Both the position numbers and the translations under genes were made by a program. A stretch of DNA of 64,000 nt from NCBI RefSeq assembly GCF_000150955.2, contig NC_011683.1, positions 186,001 through 250,000 on the forward strand, in the 5' to 3' direction. The notes beneath the pieces were generated by a model, which made no database searches, was not told the origin of the DNA, and saw nothing but the letters and a program-made list of their open reading frames with translations. Each line of letters opens with the position of its first letter. The stretch's first letter is position 1. Positions 40,631 through 49,328 of this stretch are shown here, piece by piece. This stretch comes from Phaeodactylum tricornutum CCAP 1055/1 (lineage: Eukaryota > Bacillariophyta > Bacillariophyceae > Surirellales > Neidiaceae).

Positions 40631-42547
40631 ATGGGAAACAACAGTTCTTCCTCTCGGACCGGTATTGGTCTCAAGTTGGATCAAGCCGGTTACCAGGCTG
40701 GCGACGTGTTGAAAGGCCGTGTCTATCTTGCGCTACGTCAGGGCGATCCAGTGCTCCGCAACCTTCGAGCCATTCACGTGCTCCTCCAAGGCGCGGAAAA
40801 CGTGGAAATTGAACGTCACATTCGGGACGGCAGCGGATCGTCGTCAAAGACTAAAAATGTTGTGGTTGATCGATCCACGCGCGTTTTTGTGCGCACAGAC
40901 TTGTTCCTGGCACATTTGCCGAGTGCGAAAAGCGGGGCCGCCAAAGTCGGCGACAGCGGAGCCGGGCAGTACGAGTATCCTTTCCAGTATCGTCTCCCGG
41001 ACAATCTGCCTGGCACGATGCATTGTAGTCACAAGGATTGTCGTAGTTTTGCCGAAGTGCGCTACACCTTGACGGCGTATCTGGCAATGGAGATGGCCGA
41101 TCAAGACGACCAACCGGCGGTCCAAGCCTCGACTGCCGTCTATGTCAAGGGACGTCGACCCAACGAGGTTTTTGTTGACATTCCAATTCAACCTTTGCGC
41201 GCTGAAACGGAAGCTTTTCCCGTAAAAACGTGTTGTTTCTGGAATAAGGGGGTTGTGCATCTAGGGTGGCAGATACCTTCCCCCACACCCTACCCGGGTG
41301 AAACGATCCCCGTACGTGTGTGGGGCAACAACCAAAGCTCGGTCGATGTGCAGTATCTTTGGGTACGGTGTGTTGAAACAGTTCACTGGAAAGCAGCCGA
41401 TGAAACGGTTGTTGCGCACCGGAATACCAATGGCCACATTGCCGGTAGGCCAAGCCAGAAATCTGTCCGGCGTGTTTTGGCGGAGCAAAAGATTGGCGTC
41501 ACAAGAGCACAAGGATTGTGGCAGCCTGTCTACGAAACTGGACGTCATCGGGATTCCACTTTGCTGCAGGCTGATGACCAGACATTGTTGACCGCTCACT
41601 TGAGGCTTCCCAAGGAGAGCCGTTTGAGCTATGCCGGGCGGCTGGTGCGCGTTCACCACACTCTCATTGTCACGGCTGTTACCAAAGGAGGATGTGCAAC
41701 GTCTTCGCCCGAGTCGGCCTGTCAAATACGAATCCTCCCAGCGGTGGACCATCAGCATCAGGGTCCAGATGCTGGAGACGCTACTATTTCGGCTTCTATG
41801 CCGCTGGCTGCGCATGCTACCTCTCCCTTAAATCCAACGGCTCCAACGGCGAATCTTGTATACGGCTCGGACAACACCACCTACGACGACATTTTGCAAG
41901 CGCAAGTGCTACCGGACGACTGGAAACCCAGCACGGCCGACGAGATTATTCTACCGGAAGCATCGGCCGTGTTTGTGGATGACGGAGTATCACCTGCGTC
42001 GATACCTCTGGCTGCAGGAACAAACCGAGCACCGAGCACGGCTACACCAATCAACGACACTTCAGGTTCCTTGCACGTCAACGTGGCCGCGGCAACTGCA
42101 CCAGAGCAGCATTTACTAGACGATCCGGAGGATGTCTTTTCAAATTTTACTGAGACTGCGCGTCGGCCATTTCCTACCAACGCGGCGGTTGCCGAGTTGC
42201 GCCGAGTGGTCACTGTCTGCCCGCAAAATCTCCCGGCAATTTTGGAGGATCCATCCTGGGCGACGGCGGTCCAGAATCTGTCACCGCGTGATTTATGTAC
42301 CGTGTTGCAATCGGCAGTCGATCCAGTAGCACCCCGCGTCGCACGCAGTTTGGGTACCTGCATGGGATCTTCACTGACCTGTCGTCATTTACTGGCATGT
42401 TTGTGGTCGCTACCGGAAGGACAGCGTATGGACGTGGTACGAGAGCTGGCACCCTTAGCGTCCGACTTGCCAGAACACCAGCGACTCGTGGAACAGGAGT
42501 TGGATCGGACGGAATTGTTGAATTTTCGAGCGGCTCTCAAGTCTTGA
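40631..42547 (+). CDS. arrestin-domain protein, probably N-myristoylated
   Basis: A 638-residue protein. The start MGNNSSSS at 40631, with ACC ATG G context, fits an N-myristoylation signal, so it is preferred over the open leader upstream. The arrestin N-domain begins at about 10: GLKLDQAGYQAGDVLKGRVYL, then a beta-rich stretch with VLLQGAENVEIERH and YEYPFQYRLPDNLPGTMHC (compare FPFxFxLPxxLPxSF in alpha-arrestins). The C-domain runs to about 400 (IPSPTPYPGETIPVRVWGNN, ESRLSYAGRLVRVHHTLIV). The final 240 residues are low-complexity and then helical (RRPFPTNAAVAELRRVVTV), without PPxY motifs, so an adaptor for NEDD4-type ligases is not indicated. Likely a membrane-associated adaptor in trafficking or signalling; partners unknown. 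Confidence 0.72.
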   Translation: MGNNSSSSRTGIGLKLDQAGYQAGDVLKGRVYLALRQGDPVLRNLRAIHVLLQGAENVEIERHIRDGSGSSSKTKNVVVDRSTRVFVRTDLFLAHLPSAKSGAAKVGDSGAGQYEYPFQYRLPDNLPGTMHCSHKDCRSFAEVRYTLTAYLAMEMADQDDQPAVQASTAVYVKGRRPNEVFVDIPIQPLRAETEAFPVKTCCFWNKGVVHLGWQIPSPTPYPGETIPVRVWGNNQSSVDVQYLWVRCVETVHWKAADETVVAHRNTNGHIAGRPSQKSVRRVLAEQKIGVTRAQGLWQPVYETGRHRDSTLLQADDQTLLTAHLRLPKESRLSYAGRLVRVHHTLIVTAVTKGGCATSSPESACQIRILPAVDHQHQGPDAGDATISASMPLAAHATSPLNPTAPTANLVYGSDNTTYDDILQAQVLPDDWKPSTADEIILPEASAVFVDDGVSPASIPLAAGTNRAPSTATPINDTSGSLHVNVAAATAPEQHLLDDPEDVFSNFTETARRPFPTNAAVAELRRVVTVCPQNLPAILEDPSWATAVQNLSPRDLCTVLQSAVDPVAPRVARSLGTCMGSSLTCRHLLACLWSLPEGQRMDVVRELAPLASDLPEHQRLVEQELDRTELLNFRAALKS

Positions 42548-42811
42548 GGTGTTTAAGATTAATGGAACTAACAGTAATACCTATTGTACCATCCGTGGCA
42601 CTCTAGGAACGGCATAGTCTCATACATCTAAGAGAATAGGGCTGTGTTTGATTCGCAAAAAGTTGACGCATTTCATAATCGCTACATTACCATGCATTTT
42701 ATCGTGGAGAAATGCAATCATCTGACTACGGGCAAAGCTAGTTTTGGTATTCCCGAAGTCAGTTGGGGCGTGAAAAACTCGTTTACTTTTATACTTTCTT
42801 GAAATAAGTGC

Positions 42812-43572
42812 TTAACGGTTCGACTTGGAAACACGTTCAATTTCGTCCTTCTTTTTAATGGCGTAAGAGTTAGAAGACCCACGGGCGGCGTTGATGAGTT
42901 CTTCCGCCAGGCACTCGGCCATGGTCTTCAAGTTACGGAAGGACGCTTCCCGCGCACCGGTAGCCAACAAGTAAAGAGCGTAGTTGACGCGACGGAAAGG
43001 GGACATATCCACAGCCTGACGACGGACCACACCGGCACCACCGACACGAGTGGAATCTTCACGGGGACCCGAGTTGATAATGGCATCCACGACAACCTGC
43101 ACGGGGTTTTGGTCCGTCAACAGGTGGATAATTTCGAGGGTGTGTTGAATGATTCGTACCGCCATGAGCTTCTTTCCGCTGTTGCGGCCCTTCTTCATCA
43201 GGCAGCAAGCAAGACGCTCCACAATCGGGCACGAAGCCTTGCGGAAACGCTTCTTTTGGTAACGTCCAGCAGTGTGCGGCAAATAAGTCGCGTGGTCTCC
43301 CTTGCAGGCAATGTAATCCTGAAGATGGAGAAAAAGGGTACAATGAGTAAAGCATCTACAAAAGAATTTGTTGCAATCAGACACACTCAACCACCACTCA
43401 CCACCAGAGAAATATCACGAATTTCGATATCATCAAAGCTCCATTTTCCGAATAGCTTGATCTCGGTTGCTCCACCGGCGACAACAAATTCTTCTTCCTC
43501 TTCCTCCTCGAACTCCTCTTGGGGTTCTTCAACAGGTTGTTCCTCCATCGGAGTTTCTTCCACTTCGGCCAT
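42812..43572 (-). CDS. RPS5: 40S ribosomal protein S5 (uS7), two exons
   Basis: Cytosolic small-subunit protein uS7, which sits at the mRNA exit/E site. Exon 1 is 43572-43402, exon 2 is 43318-42812; the intron 43401-43319 (83 bp) runs GTGAGT...CAG and joins IRDISLV to DYIACKG, matching the eukaryotic sequence around LxDYIAVK. The product is 225 residues. Conserved parts are [74 protein letters not shown] and the end [10 protein letters not shown]. The first 30 residues are unusually acidic (a long Glu run), a lineage-specific extension. Codon use is biased to C/G at third positions, as in a highly expressed gene. Confidence 0.95.
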
Positions 43573-44174
43573 GATTGCTAAGAGAACGAAAACGAAGTGA
43601 TGCGTGGAGAGAGTTTACTACAACGAGCGAGCAACGATGCTGGTAGCGAGGCAGGATTGCGAGGAAGGGGGTCAGTGCGGCTCTTAACCCGCTCTGGAAC
43701 GACTTACGGGAGTTTCCTCGTGCAGAAAAAACCAAGTAGGCGTGTAAGTGGTAAAAGCTAACGGAAATCAGCTCTCTACTAGTAGCTAGTTGGGTCCGAT
43801 GGACATACGCAACTTGTAAGTTTCTCCATAGGTTTCAAGCGAAATTCCTGATTCCCAATTTAAACAATGTCGTATGTTGCCGGGTAAAATTGTTAGAAAT
43901 ATTTTCAGTCAGACCGAATGTAAAACGATAGCCAGCTTTTACTTATACGGTCAGAAGGAAGATACGAAGCAAACAAACCATACCAAACCCCAAAATACTC
44001 TCCATTGTTCATATTGAGATCTACTGAAAATGCAGTTTTCGCGGCTAGTGTCAACGCATCCTGTATGGAATGTATTGCACATATGGACCTACGTATTGAC
44101 TATGGCTAGCTAGACCTTCCGAGTTTTGATGTGGGAGAGTCTAAAGCAAAAGAGAAGAAAAATTCCAAATTTCC
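43573..44174. promoter_or_regulatory. intergenic, 5' region of RPS5
   Basis: About 600 bp between the RPS5 start and the riboflavin synthase stop, both leftward. Presumed RPS5 promoter. No gene or repeat recognised. Confidence 0.35.
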
Positions 44175-44981
44175 TTATTTTCCAGCCACCAAAGCCTTTT
44201 CTAGAGATTCTACCTTGGCTTCTAGCGCTTCCAAGCGTGGAATCAGTGCTGCCAATGCATTCTCGGAATACTTCCCCAAGACATCCACCTCTAGATTGAC
44301 ACGATCCCCCACTTTTTTCGCTGGCACAATTATTTTCTTCTGTGTATACTCGACCAACATGAACGTGAACCATTTTTCTTGGTAATCGACCTCGCATACA
44401 GTAAGACTCGTGCCATCAATTGCAATGAATCCTTTTGGTACTATATAGGCCAACACATCCGGTGTCACCTTGATCTTGAAAAAGAGTGAATCTTCATCCG
44501 TCCACCGGTCAATAATTTCTCCAGTGTCATCGACATGGCCTTGGACAAAGTGCCCCGAATTGCGTCCACCAATTTCGCTTGCGCGTTCCAGATTGACAGC
44601 GTCTCCCGTCTTCAGATCTCCCAAGTAGGTCCGCCGTATTGTTTCCGGTGCAAGTCCAACCCTGAAGATGGATTCGTCGTAATCGAGCTCGGTTGCTGTT
44701 AAGCATACGCCTGAAACACAAATACTGCATCCCAAGTAAGCACCTTCCATCATGATTGATGCTTTGACGGTCAATTCAGTTCCCGATCCTTTGGTCCCAT
44801 CCCACAACGGCATATCGTCTCGTTGCGTCAACGAAACAACTTCGCCCATTTCTTCGACGATACCGGTAAACATATTTCGGCCGAAAGGAGACCGGGCACG
44901 AGGTGCCCCGGATGTCGGTAGAAAAGCAGTCACTACTGACAACGGCGAAAGAAGAAATCCTATGCTCACCAATCGCATCAT
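44175..44981 (-). CDS. plastid riboflavin synthase (alpha-type)
   Basis: Final enzyme of riboflavin synthesis: dismutates two 6,7-dimethyl-8-ribityllumazines to riboflavin and a pyrimidinedione. 268 residues. The family starts at MFTGIVEEMGEV (residue 37), and the two lumazine-binding barrels are visible as CSICVSGVCLTATEL with NLERASEIGGRNSGHFVQGHVD, then IAIDGTSLTVCEVD with FTFMLVEYTQ and VGDRVNLEVDVLGKY. The first 36 residues are a signal peptide ending in VVTAF|LP, the plastid-import motif, then Arg/Ser-rich residues, so plastid location fits the plastid site of flavin synthesis in plants and algae. A C-terminal coiled-coil-like helix (RLEALEAKVESLEKAL) may support trimer formation. The recurring motif TTTACTGTTAA lies 47 bp upstream. 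Confidence 0.95.
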   Translation of the reverse strand: MMRLVSIGFLLSPLSVVTAFLPTSGAPRARSPFGRNMFTGIVEEMGEVVSLTQRDDMPLWDGTKGSGTELTVKASIMMEGAYLGCSICVSGVCLTATELDYDESIFRVGLAPETIRRTYLGDLKTGDAVNLERASEIGGRNSGHFVQGHVDDTGEIIDRWTDEDSLFFKIKVTPDVLAYIVPKGFIAIDGTSLTVCEVDYQEKWFTFMLVEYTQKKIIVPAKKVGDRVNLEVDVLGKYSENALAALIPRLEALEAKVESLEKALVAGK

Positions 44982-45610
44982 GGCAAATATTTATACAAGT
45001 TCGGTTGGGAGCGTTCCGAAAGGCTGTTTACTGTTAATCGTCGATTAGTCAATCAATCGGTCAATGCTATCGAAAGGAATTCACCAATCACTCTGTTTCA
45101 AATCGCTGTCGATTTGCGCTTCATCAATGCGGTATTCGATTCGATTTGATGTGACTCTTGAGCATTATCGTCAAGGATGAGTCCCGTACGAAAGATGAAT
45201 CTCGTCGGGATATTCGCACGAATGCCGATCCGATGCGCACGTAGTTTCCAGACGTGTCCGTCTGTACATCGCTCGATAATCGTATGGTGAAGAGGCGATC
45301 GATGCGTATGTTTGGGACCCGTGTCGAGAAACAACACCAAAAAAGCCACGTTCCGTTCTCGCGCGTTGGGGATCCCAATCGCAAAATCTCACAAAATCTC
45401 GCGAGTGTCTTTTGGGACTCTTTCCGATACGCGTAGCCGAGTCAAGGTTTTCTGTGGTTTTGGGGTGGCGTGTTATCCACTCGTTTCGTTCGCAAAAGGG
45501 AGCACCCGGGTCGACGTAGTATTGTGCGTGCAACATCGACTGCGAGTGTATTGCGAGTGTATTTGACTTTGCCTGACTGTAGTGTAGTTCGTTTGCTGCG
45601 GAAGTAAAAG
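44982..45610. promoter_or_regulatory. divergent promoter region
   Basis: A 629-bp spacer between the starts of riboflavin synthase and the lysine-rich protein. The motif TTTACTGTTAA is at 45028-45038. Several overlapping short frames on both strands look non-coding; there is a local GCGAGTGTATT duplication near 45540. Confidence 0.35.
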
Positions 45611-46327
45611 ATGAGTGGCGAACGGTGGGGTGATTCCACTTCGGAGGACGAACTGGACCTCAGGATTACTGAGCCCGTCCATACGGGTCTTAACGACGGT
45701 ACCATTTCAACACAATCACTCTTGGATCCTATACCTCAGGGAGCCAAGGTAACTGTTCCTCCAAGTCGCTACAGCGCCGAAGCTGAGGAAGATGACGGGA
45801 ACGATGAGCACAGTGAAATGGAGGAAGAGGAAGAGTCCTCCGACGACGAGGAAGACCCCAAAGAGCGTGAGCGGCGACTGGTAGCCGCTCGGGAATTGGC
45901 GCAGCAAAAGAAGGAAGAAAAGAAAAAGAAGCAGGAATCTTTGAACGACCAGCTGGACGACCTGGACGACATTCTCAACGAACTTGGCATTGAAGCCAAG
46001 GTTGTAGAGGAAGAGAGTGGAGTTGACGCTACAACTGAAGATGTAGCCGTGAGCTCTGGCGCAAACAGTAAGCGAAGAAAAAAGAAGAAAAAGAAGGGAG
46101 AAGGTAGTGCCCCTGCTTCTGCTGAACAGCAGGAAGAGACCAAAGTTGAAGAAGCAGCAGCTGCCGATATTTCAACAGTGCTCAAGGCCAAGGCCAAGCG
46201 CAAAAGTAGCAAGTCCGCTTCTTCTACCAGTGCAGCAGTTGCAGCAGCGAAGGAAACTAGCGAGGCCAAGAAAGGACTGGAAGTAAAGAAGAAAAAGAAA
46301 AAGAAAGACCTTCACTTCCCTCGGTAA
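45611..46327 (+). CDS. highly charged lysine/glutamate-rich protein, unknown function
   Basis: A 238-residue, mostly disordered protein. The N-terminus (GERWGDSTSEDELDL) is acidic; then a Glu/Asp block (about 57-77), a long charged helix (ERERRLVAARELAQQKKEEK, coiled-coil-like, about 80-108), a short patch DQLDDLDDILNELGIEAK (about 110-130) that looks structured and may be the functional site, and two polylysine runs (about 155-162 and 229-236) that would act as nuclear or nucleolar signals. The N-terminal WGD with acidic context resembles the start of translation or ribosome-biogenesis factors such as eIF3j-type proteins, but that is only a resemblance. It lies among ribosomal protein genes. 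No family is assigned. Confidence 0.6.
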   Translation: MSGERWGDSTSEDELDLRITEPVHTGLNDGTISTQSLLDPIPQGAKVTVPPSRYSAEAEEDDGNDEHSEMEEEEESSDDEEDPKERERRLVAARELAQQKKEEKKKKQESLNDQLDDLDDILNELGIEAKVVEEESGVDATTEDVAVSSGANSKRRKKKKKKGEGSAPASAEQQEETKVEEAAAADISTVLKAKAKRKSSKSASSTSAAVAAAKETSEAKKGLEVKKKKKKKDLHFPR

Positions 46328-46619
46328 ATCATTTACTCAGTCCGGGGTGACAACGACTTTCCTATCCATGGTGCCGACTTTCCTTTGGGGGTTTTGCGAT
46401 CTTCTTTATCCCAAAATCAATTACATAATGCTACTGCACTTGGACGCTTGTTACAGGGGGATAGCGATATCATACAAATCTTGCGATCGAATCCATTTCT
46501 GTTTGCATAATCTACTTAGGTGAAACGGTAACTCGCTTTCCCCTGCTAAATCATAGCTCAAATCTTCCCCAATTGTTTGTACGTATACCGTTTGTGGCCT
46601 TTTCTCTATCGTTTAACTT

Positions 46620-47447
46620 TTACAAAATGTGCTTGATGTATTCGTTGATGGCTTCACCGCGGTCTCCATAGTCTTTATTGTCCTTCACGCCCAAAGTCCG
46701 GCGTTCAAAGTCTGTTTTCAATTCGGACAGTCGGAAGGGCCATAGAAATGTTGCGGCTGCCTTGAAATTCTCGCCAACGTTGTACAGCTCGTGTACCAAA
46801 TCTTCAACACAGATCATGTCGTTTGTGCCCAAGTGTTCTTCGATGACGGTGTTATCCGATAACGGCACACGCTTACCGTCAACTTTTCCGAACCCCCGAC
46901 GATTAATTAAATCTTCAACCACCGCTTTGGTCGGTGGGCCGTATACAACCCAGGGTTCCACCAAATGCAACAACTTACGGGCGGAATTGTCGTAGCGAAC
47001 AAAGACACCATCGTTCTTTTCTCGCAACCGCAATCGGGAGAGCGCCTGTTTCACCAATCGAGGCGCGCCAACATGATCCCGGATACGAACCGCAAATACC
47101 ATGTTGGATCCGACCGAATTTGTTTGGTACGGAACCGTCGTGACTTGACCGTCCTCATCCTGGAGCTCCTTGACGGCTGTTTCTTTCTTGTTGGATGCCC
47201 GTTTCTGCATACCCTTTTTCGAGACACGATTGTACCTAATCTCGTTATTGCGGCGAGACCGGGCTTGTGAAATGAAGGCTTCGGGCTTTTTGACGTAAAA
47301 GGCCTTGCTTTTGCCCCCGACCTTGACGCGGTGTGTGGGAAGCGCCGCAGCATCGCGCTTGCGTTTGAGATCATCGAGATCGTGACGCTTCTTTAGGACC
47401 GACTCTGGGATCAAGGCAAGCTCAGACTTCTTCTTGGAAGCAACCAT
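46620..47447 (-). CDS. RPL7: 60S ribosomal protein L7 (uL30)
   Basis: Cytosolic large-subunit protein uL30. A 275-residue single-exon gene. The N-terminal extension (PESVLKKRHDLDDLKRKRDA) is basic and helical, as in eukaryotic L7. The core has FAVRIRDHVGAPRLVKQALSRL, FVRYDNSARKLLHLVEPWVVYG, INRRGFGKVDGKRVPLSDN and IEEHLGTNDMICVEDLVHEL, all family blocks, with the C-terminal FLWPFRLSE typical of L7. Length is slightly above the usual 245-255, from the insert KKGMQKRASNKKETAVKEL (about 78-96) and the C-terminal tail. Highly biased codons agree with strong expression. Convergent with the lysine-rich gene. Confidence 0.95.
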   Translation of the reverse strand: MVASKKKSELALIPESVLKKRHDLDDLKRKRDAAALPTHRVKVGGKSKAFYVKKPEAFISQARSRRNNEIRYNRVSKKGMQKRASNKKETAVKELQDEDGQVTTVPYQTNSVGSNMVFAVRIRDHVGAPRLVKQALSRLRLREKNDGVFVRYDNSARKLLHLVEPWVVYGPPTKAVVEDLINRRGFGKVDGKRVPLSDNTVIEEHLGTNDMICVEDLVHELYNVGENFKAAATFLWPFRLSELKTDFERRTLGVKDNKDYGDRGEAINEYIKHIL

Positions 47448-48142
47448 AATTCGGAATGATCAATGGGGATCTACTAAAGATAAACGATTGTATTTGTTTT
47501 GCTTTAAAGAACAAATTATCAGTAAGCAAGGAGGACACCGCGCAACGAGCGAAGGGCTTACACTTCGTTGTCGGTCCTGAGTTTGATAGGGAACAAACAA
47601 GCTTTCTCAATCAGTCGTTGGTGGAGCTCCCAATGGGTTATTCGCCTCTTTCGTCTGTCAGACTATCATGAAACAACATCCGGGCAAAATCCAGAAACTT
47701 GTTATTGGTATAGTGCCTTCGTGTTCTCACCCGAACGCTGTCCTGTGCTTTCTAGGAAGTTCCGTAACTTCCGTATGGGGAGTCCCATCAAATGTTTTTC
47801 ACATTCATTATCACTCGGTACGTTGTATATCCAACACCCCAGCGTCGCTTTCGGTAATTTCTGGAAAATTCTCTAACTAATGCATGTTTCTCACCCGTAT
47901 TCCCGAACAAAACGCTAAATACTCAACGGATGATCGCTAATTTACTGTTAACTCCGTCCACTTTCCCGCCTTATCCATTTTCGAACATTTCGCTCTCCCT
48001 CACAAGGCCAACGACATATACCTTTTCCTTGTCATCTAGTAGATTGCACCTCCTTCTGCGCTAAAGACCTCTACGGGGGTCTTATTTACGTTCAAACCTT
48101 CCAGTCTTTTAGGTTGTTTTCTTCAAACTTGTTTCGTTCGTG
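47448..48142. promoter_or_regulatory. divergent intergenic region
   Basis: Spacer of 695 bp between RPL7 and the Pro/Ser-rich protein gene. It contains TTTACTGTTAA at 47941-47951, 202 bp before the rightward start. No gene seen. Confidence 0.35.
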
Positions 48143-49060
48143 ATGACCGAAACGCCGCATTCGGAAGACTGCCCGAGTCCACGATCCCATGGTTTGCACA
48201 TATTTCCCATACGGAATCGGCTCTTTACAGAGGAAACCGTGCCTGTACGAAATCACGCTGCGGTTTGCTTCACCATGACGCACGAAAATCCCTTTAAGTC
48301 GCCTCGCGAAGCAACCGACGTTCTGGAAGCCGATGCTGTCTCGCACGTGTCGTCTTTATCGAGCGATTCTCGCCGACGGAACAATTCTCGATGGAACGGA
48401 GTGGACATGACAGGTGAAACGGGTACGGGAGCGCTACTATTGCCTCACGAAATCGCTTTCTTCACCCCAAGGACGCCATCCCCAGAATGGCTTGCAGGCG
48501 ATGAAAGAGACAATGGTGAAGGTTTTACTCTAATGATGCCACCACCTCCATCTCACAAAGTTCCAACAACGACAGTCCGGCCTTCACCATCTCTGCCTCG
48601 GCCTATCCTTGGCAAATTCCGATCCACACCCATTTTCCCCCACCCGAGTAGTATTTCTCCCATTTTCGAAGGCAGAATTCGGACGTCGGTTGCCGATCAA
48701 TCTCTAATCTCTCAAGTGACGGAGGATGACACTCTTTCCTTACTCGGCAACCGACCCCGACGACGACCAGTGCGTGGAAGCTCCTCTGCCATTTCGGTAG
48801 GCAGTATTGTGGGGCAATCTTCGCTAAAAACAGTTCCGACATTGGCTACTGTCAGTATATCGGAGCAGAGCTTTACGCATCAAATCAAGGCGCAGCAGAC
48901 ACTCGATTCGCTCGTCGCGGAACGTTCGCCGATGCGCCATGGTCTCGTCAAGCGGGAGTTACACTACATGTTCAAAAGTGTTTCCAGTCCTCTGCGTCGA
49001 TTTCAACAAAGCCGTCAAAAAGTTGATCTTCAGCGAACCAATAAGGGCTGCTTGACTTGA
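48143..49060 (+). CDS. Pro/Ser-rich protein, unknown function
   Basis: A 305-residue protein without recognised domains. Start taken at the ATG at 48143. It is rich in Ser, Pro, Thr and Arg with a proline run (MPPPPSHKVP) and several SP/TP sites (FTPRTPSPEW, FPHPSSISPIF), the composition of a disordered regulatory protein with proline-directed phosphorylation sites. The C-terminus is more ordered (SFTHQIKAQQTLDSLVAERS, VKRELHYMFKSVSSPLRRF). No signal peptide or membrane span. The frame is open for 918 bases with normal codon use, which supports a real gene. Divergent from RPL7. Function unknown. Confidence 0.55.
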   Translation: MTETPHSEDCPSPRSHGLHIFPIRNRLFTEETVPVRNHAAVCFTMTHENPFKSPREATDVLEADAVSHVSSLSSDSRRRNNSRWNGVDMTGETGTGALLLPHEIAFFTPRTPSPEWLAGDERDNGEGFTLMMPPPPSHKVPTTTVRPSPSLPRPILGKFRSTPIFPHPSSISPIFEGRIRTSVADQSLISQVTEDDTLSLLGNRPRRRPVRGSSSAISVGSIVGQSSLKTVPTLATVSISEQSFTHQIKAQQTLDSLVAERSPMRHGLVKRELHYMFKSVSSPLRRFQQSRQKVDLQRTNKGCLT

Positions 49061-49328
49061 TAACTTGAATCGGTCAAGGGAGTCACCGTATGTGTCCCAA
49101 ATGGGATGATTACGTTGCTACGCAATCGTTAGTTGTTGATTTATATTCCCAGCTGCTCGACGATTCGTCTGTGTTTCTATGTGTGCGGGAACAATTTTAC
49201 CGCAACAATTTTAGTATTAAAAGTAGGTTCAGTAAAATTGACATCATTGCTTCATCTGTCTAACAAAAACCCACGATTGGTATCTAGTCGTGCATCCCTA
49301 CTATTCCCCAAGTTCTTTTGACAAGACA

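Noticed and set aside
44982-45610. Overlapping frames of 60-120 residues on both strands
   Set aside because: They shadow each other, lack family features and lie in the divergent promoter region between two well-supported genes.
45769-46269. Leftward serine-rich frame of 166 residues
   Set aside because: Mirror image of the lysine/glutamate-rich gene; AAG and GAG runs read as CTT and CTC, giving Leu/Ser-rich shadow.
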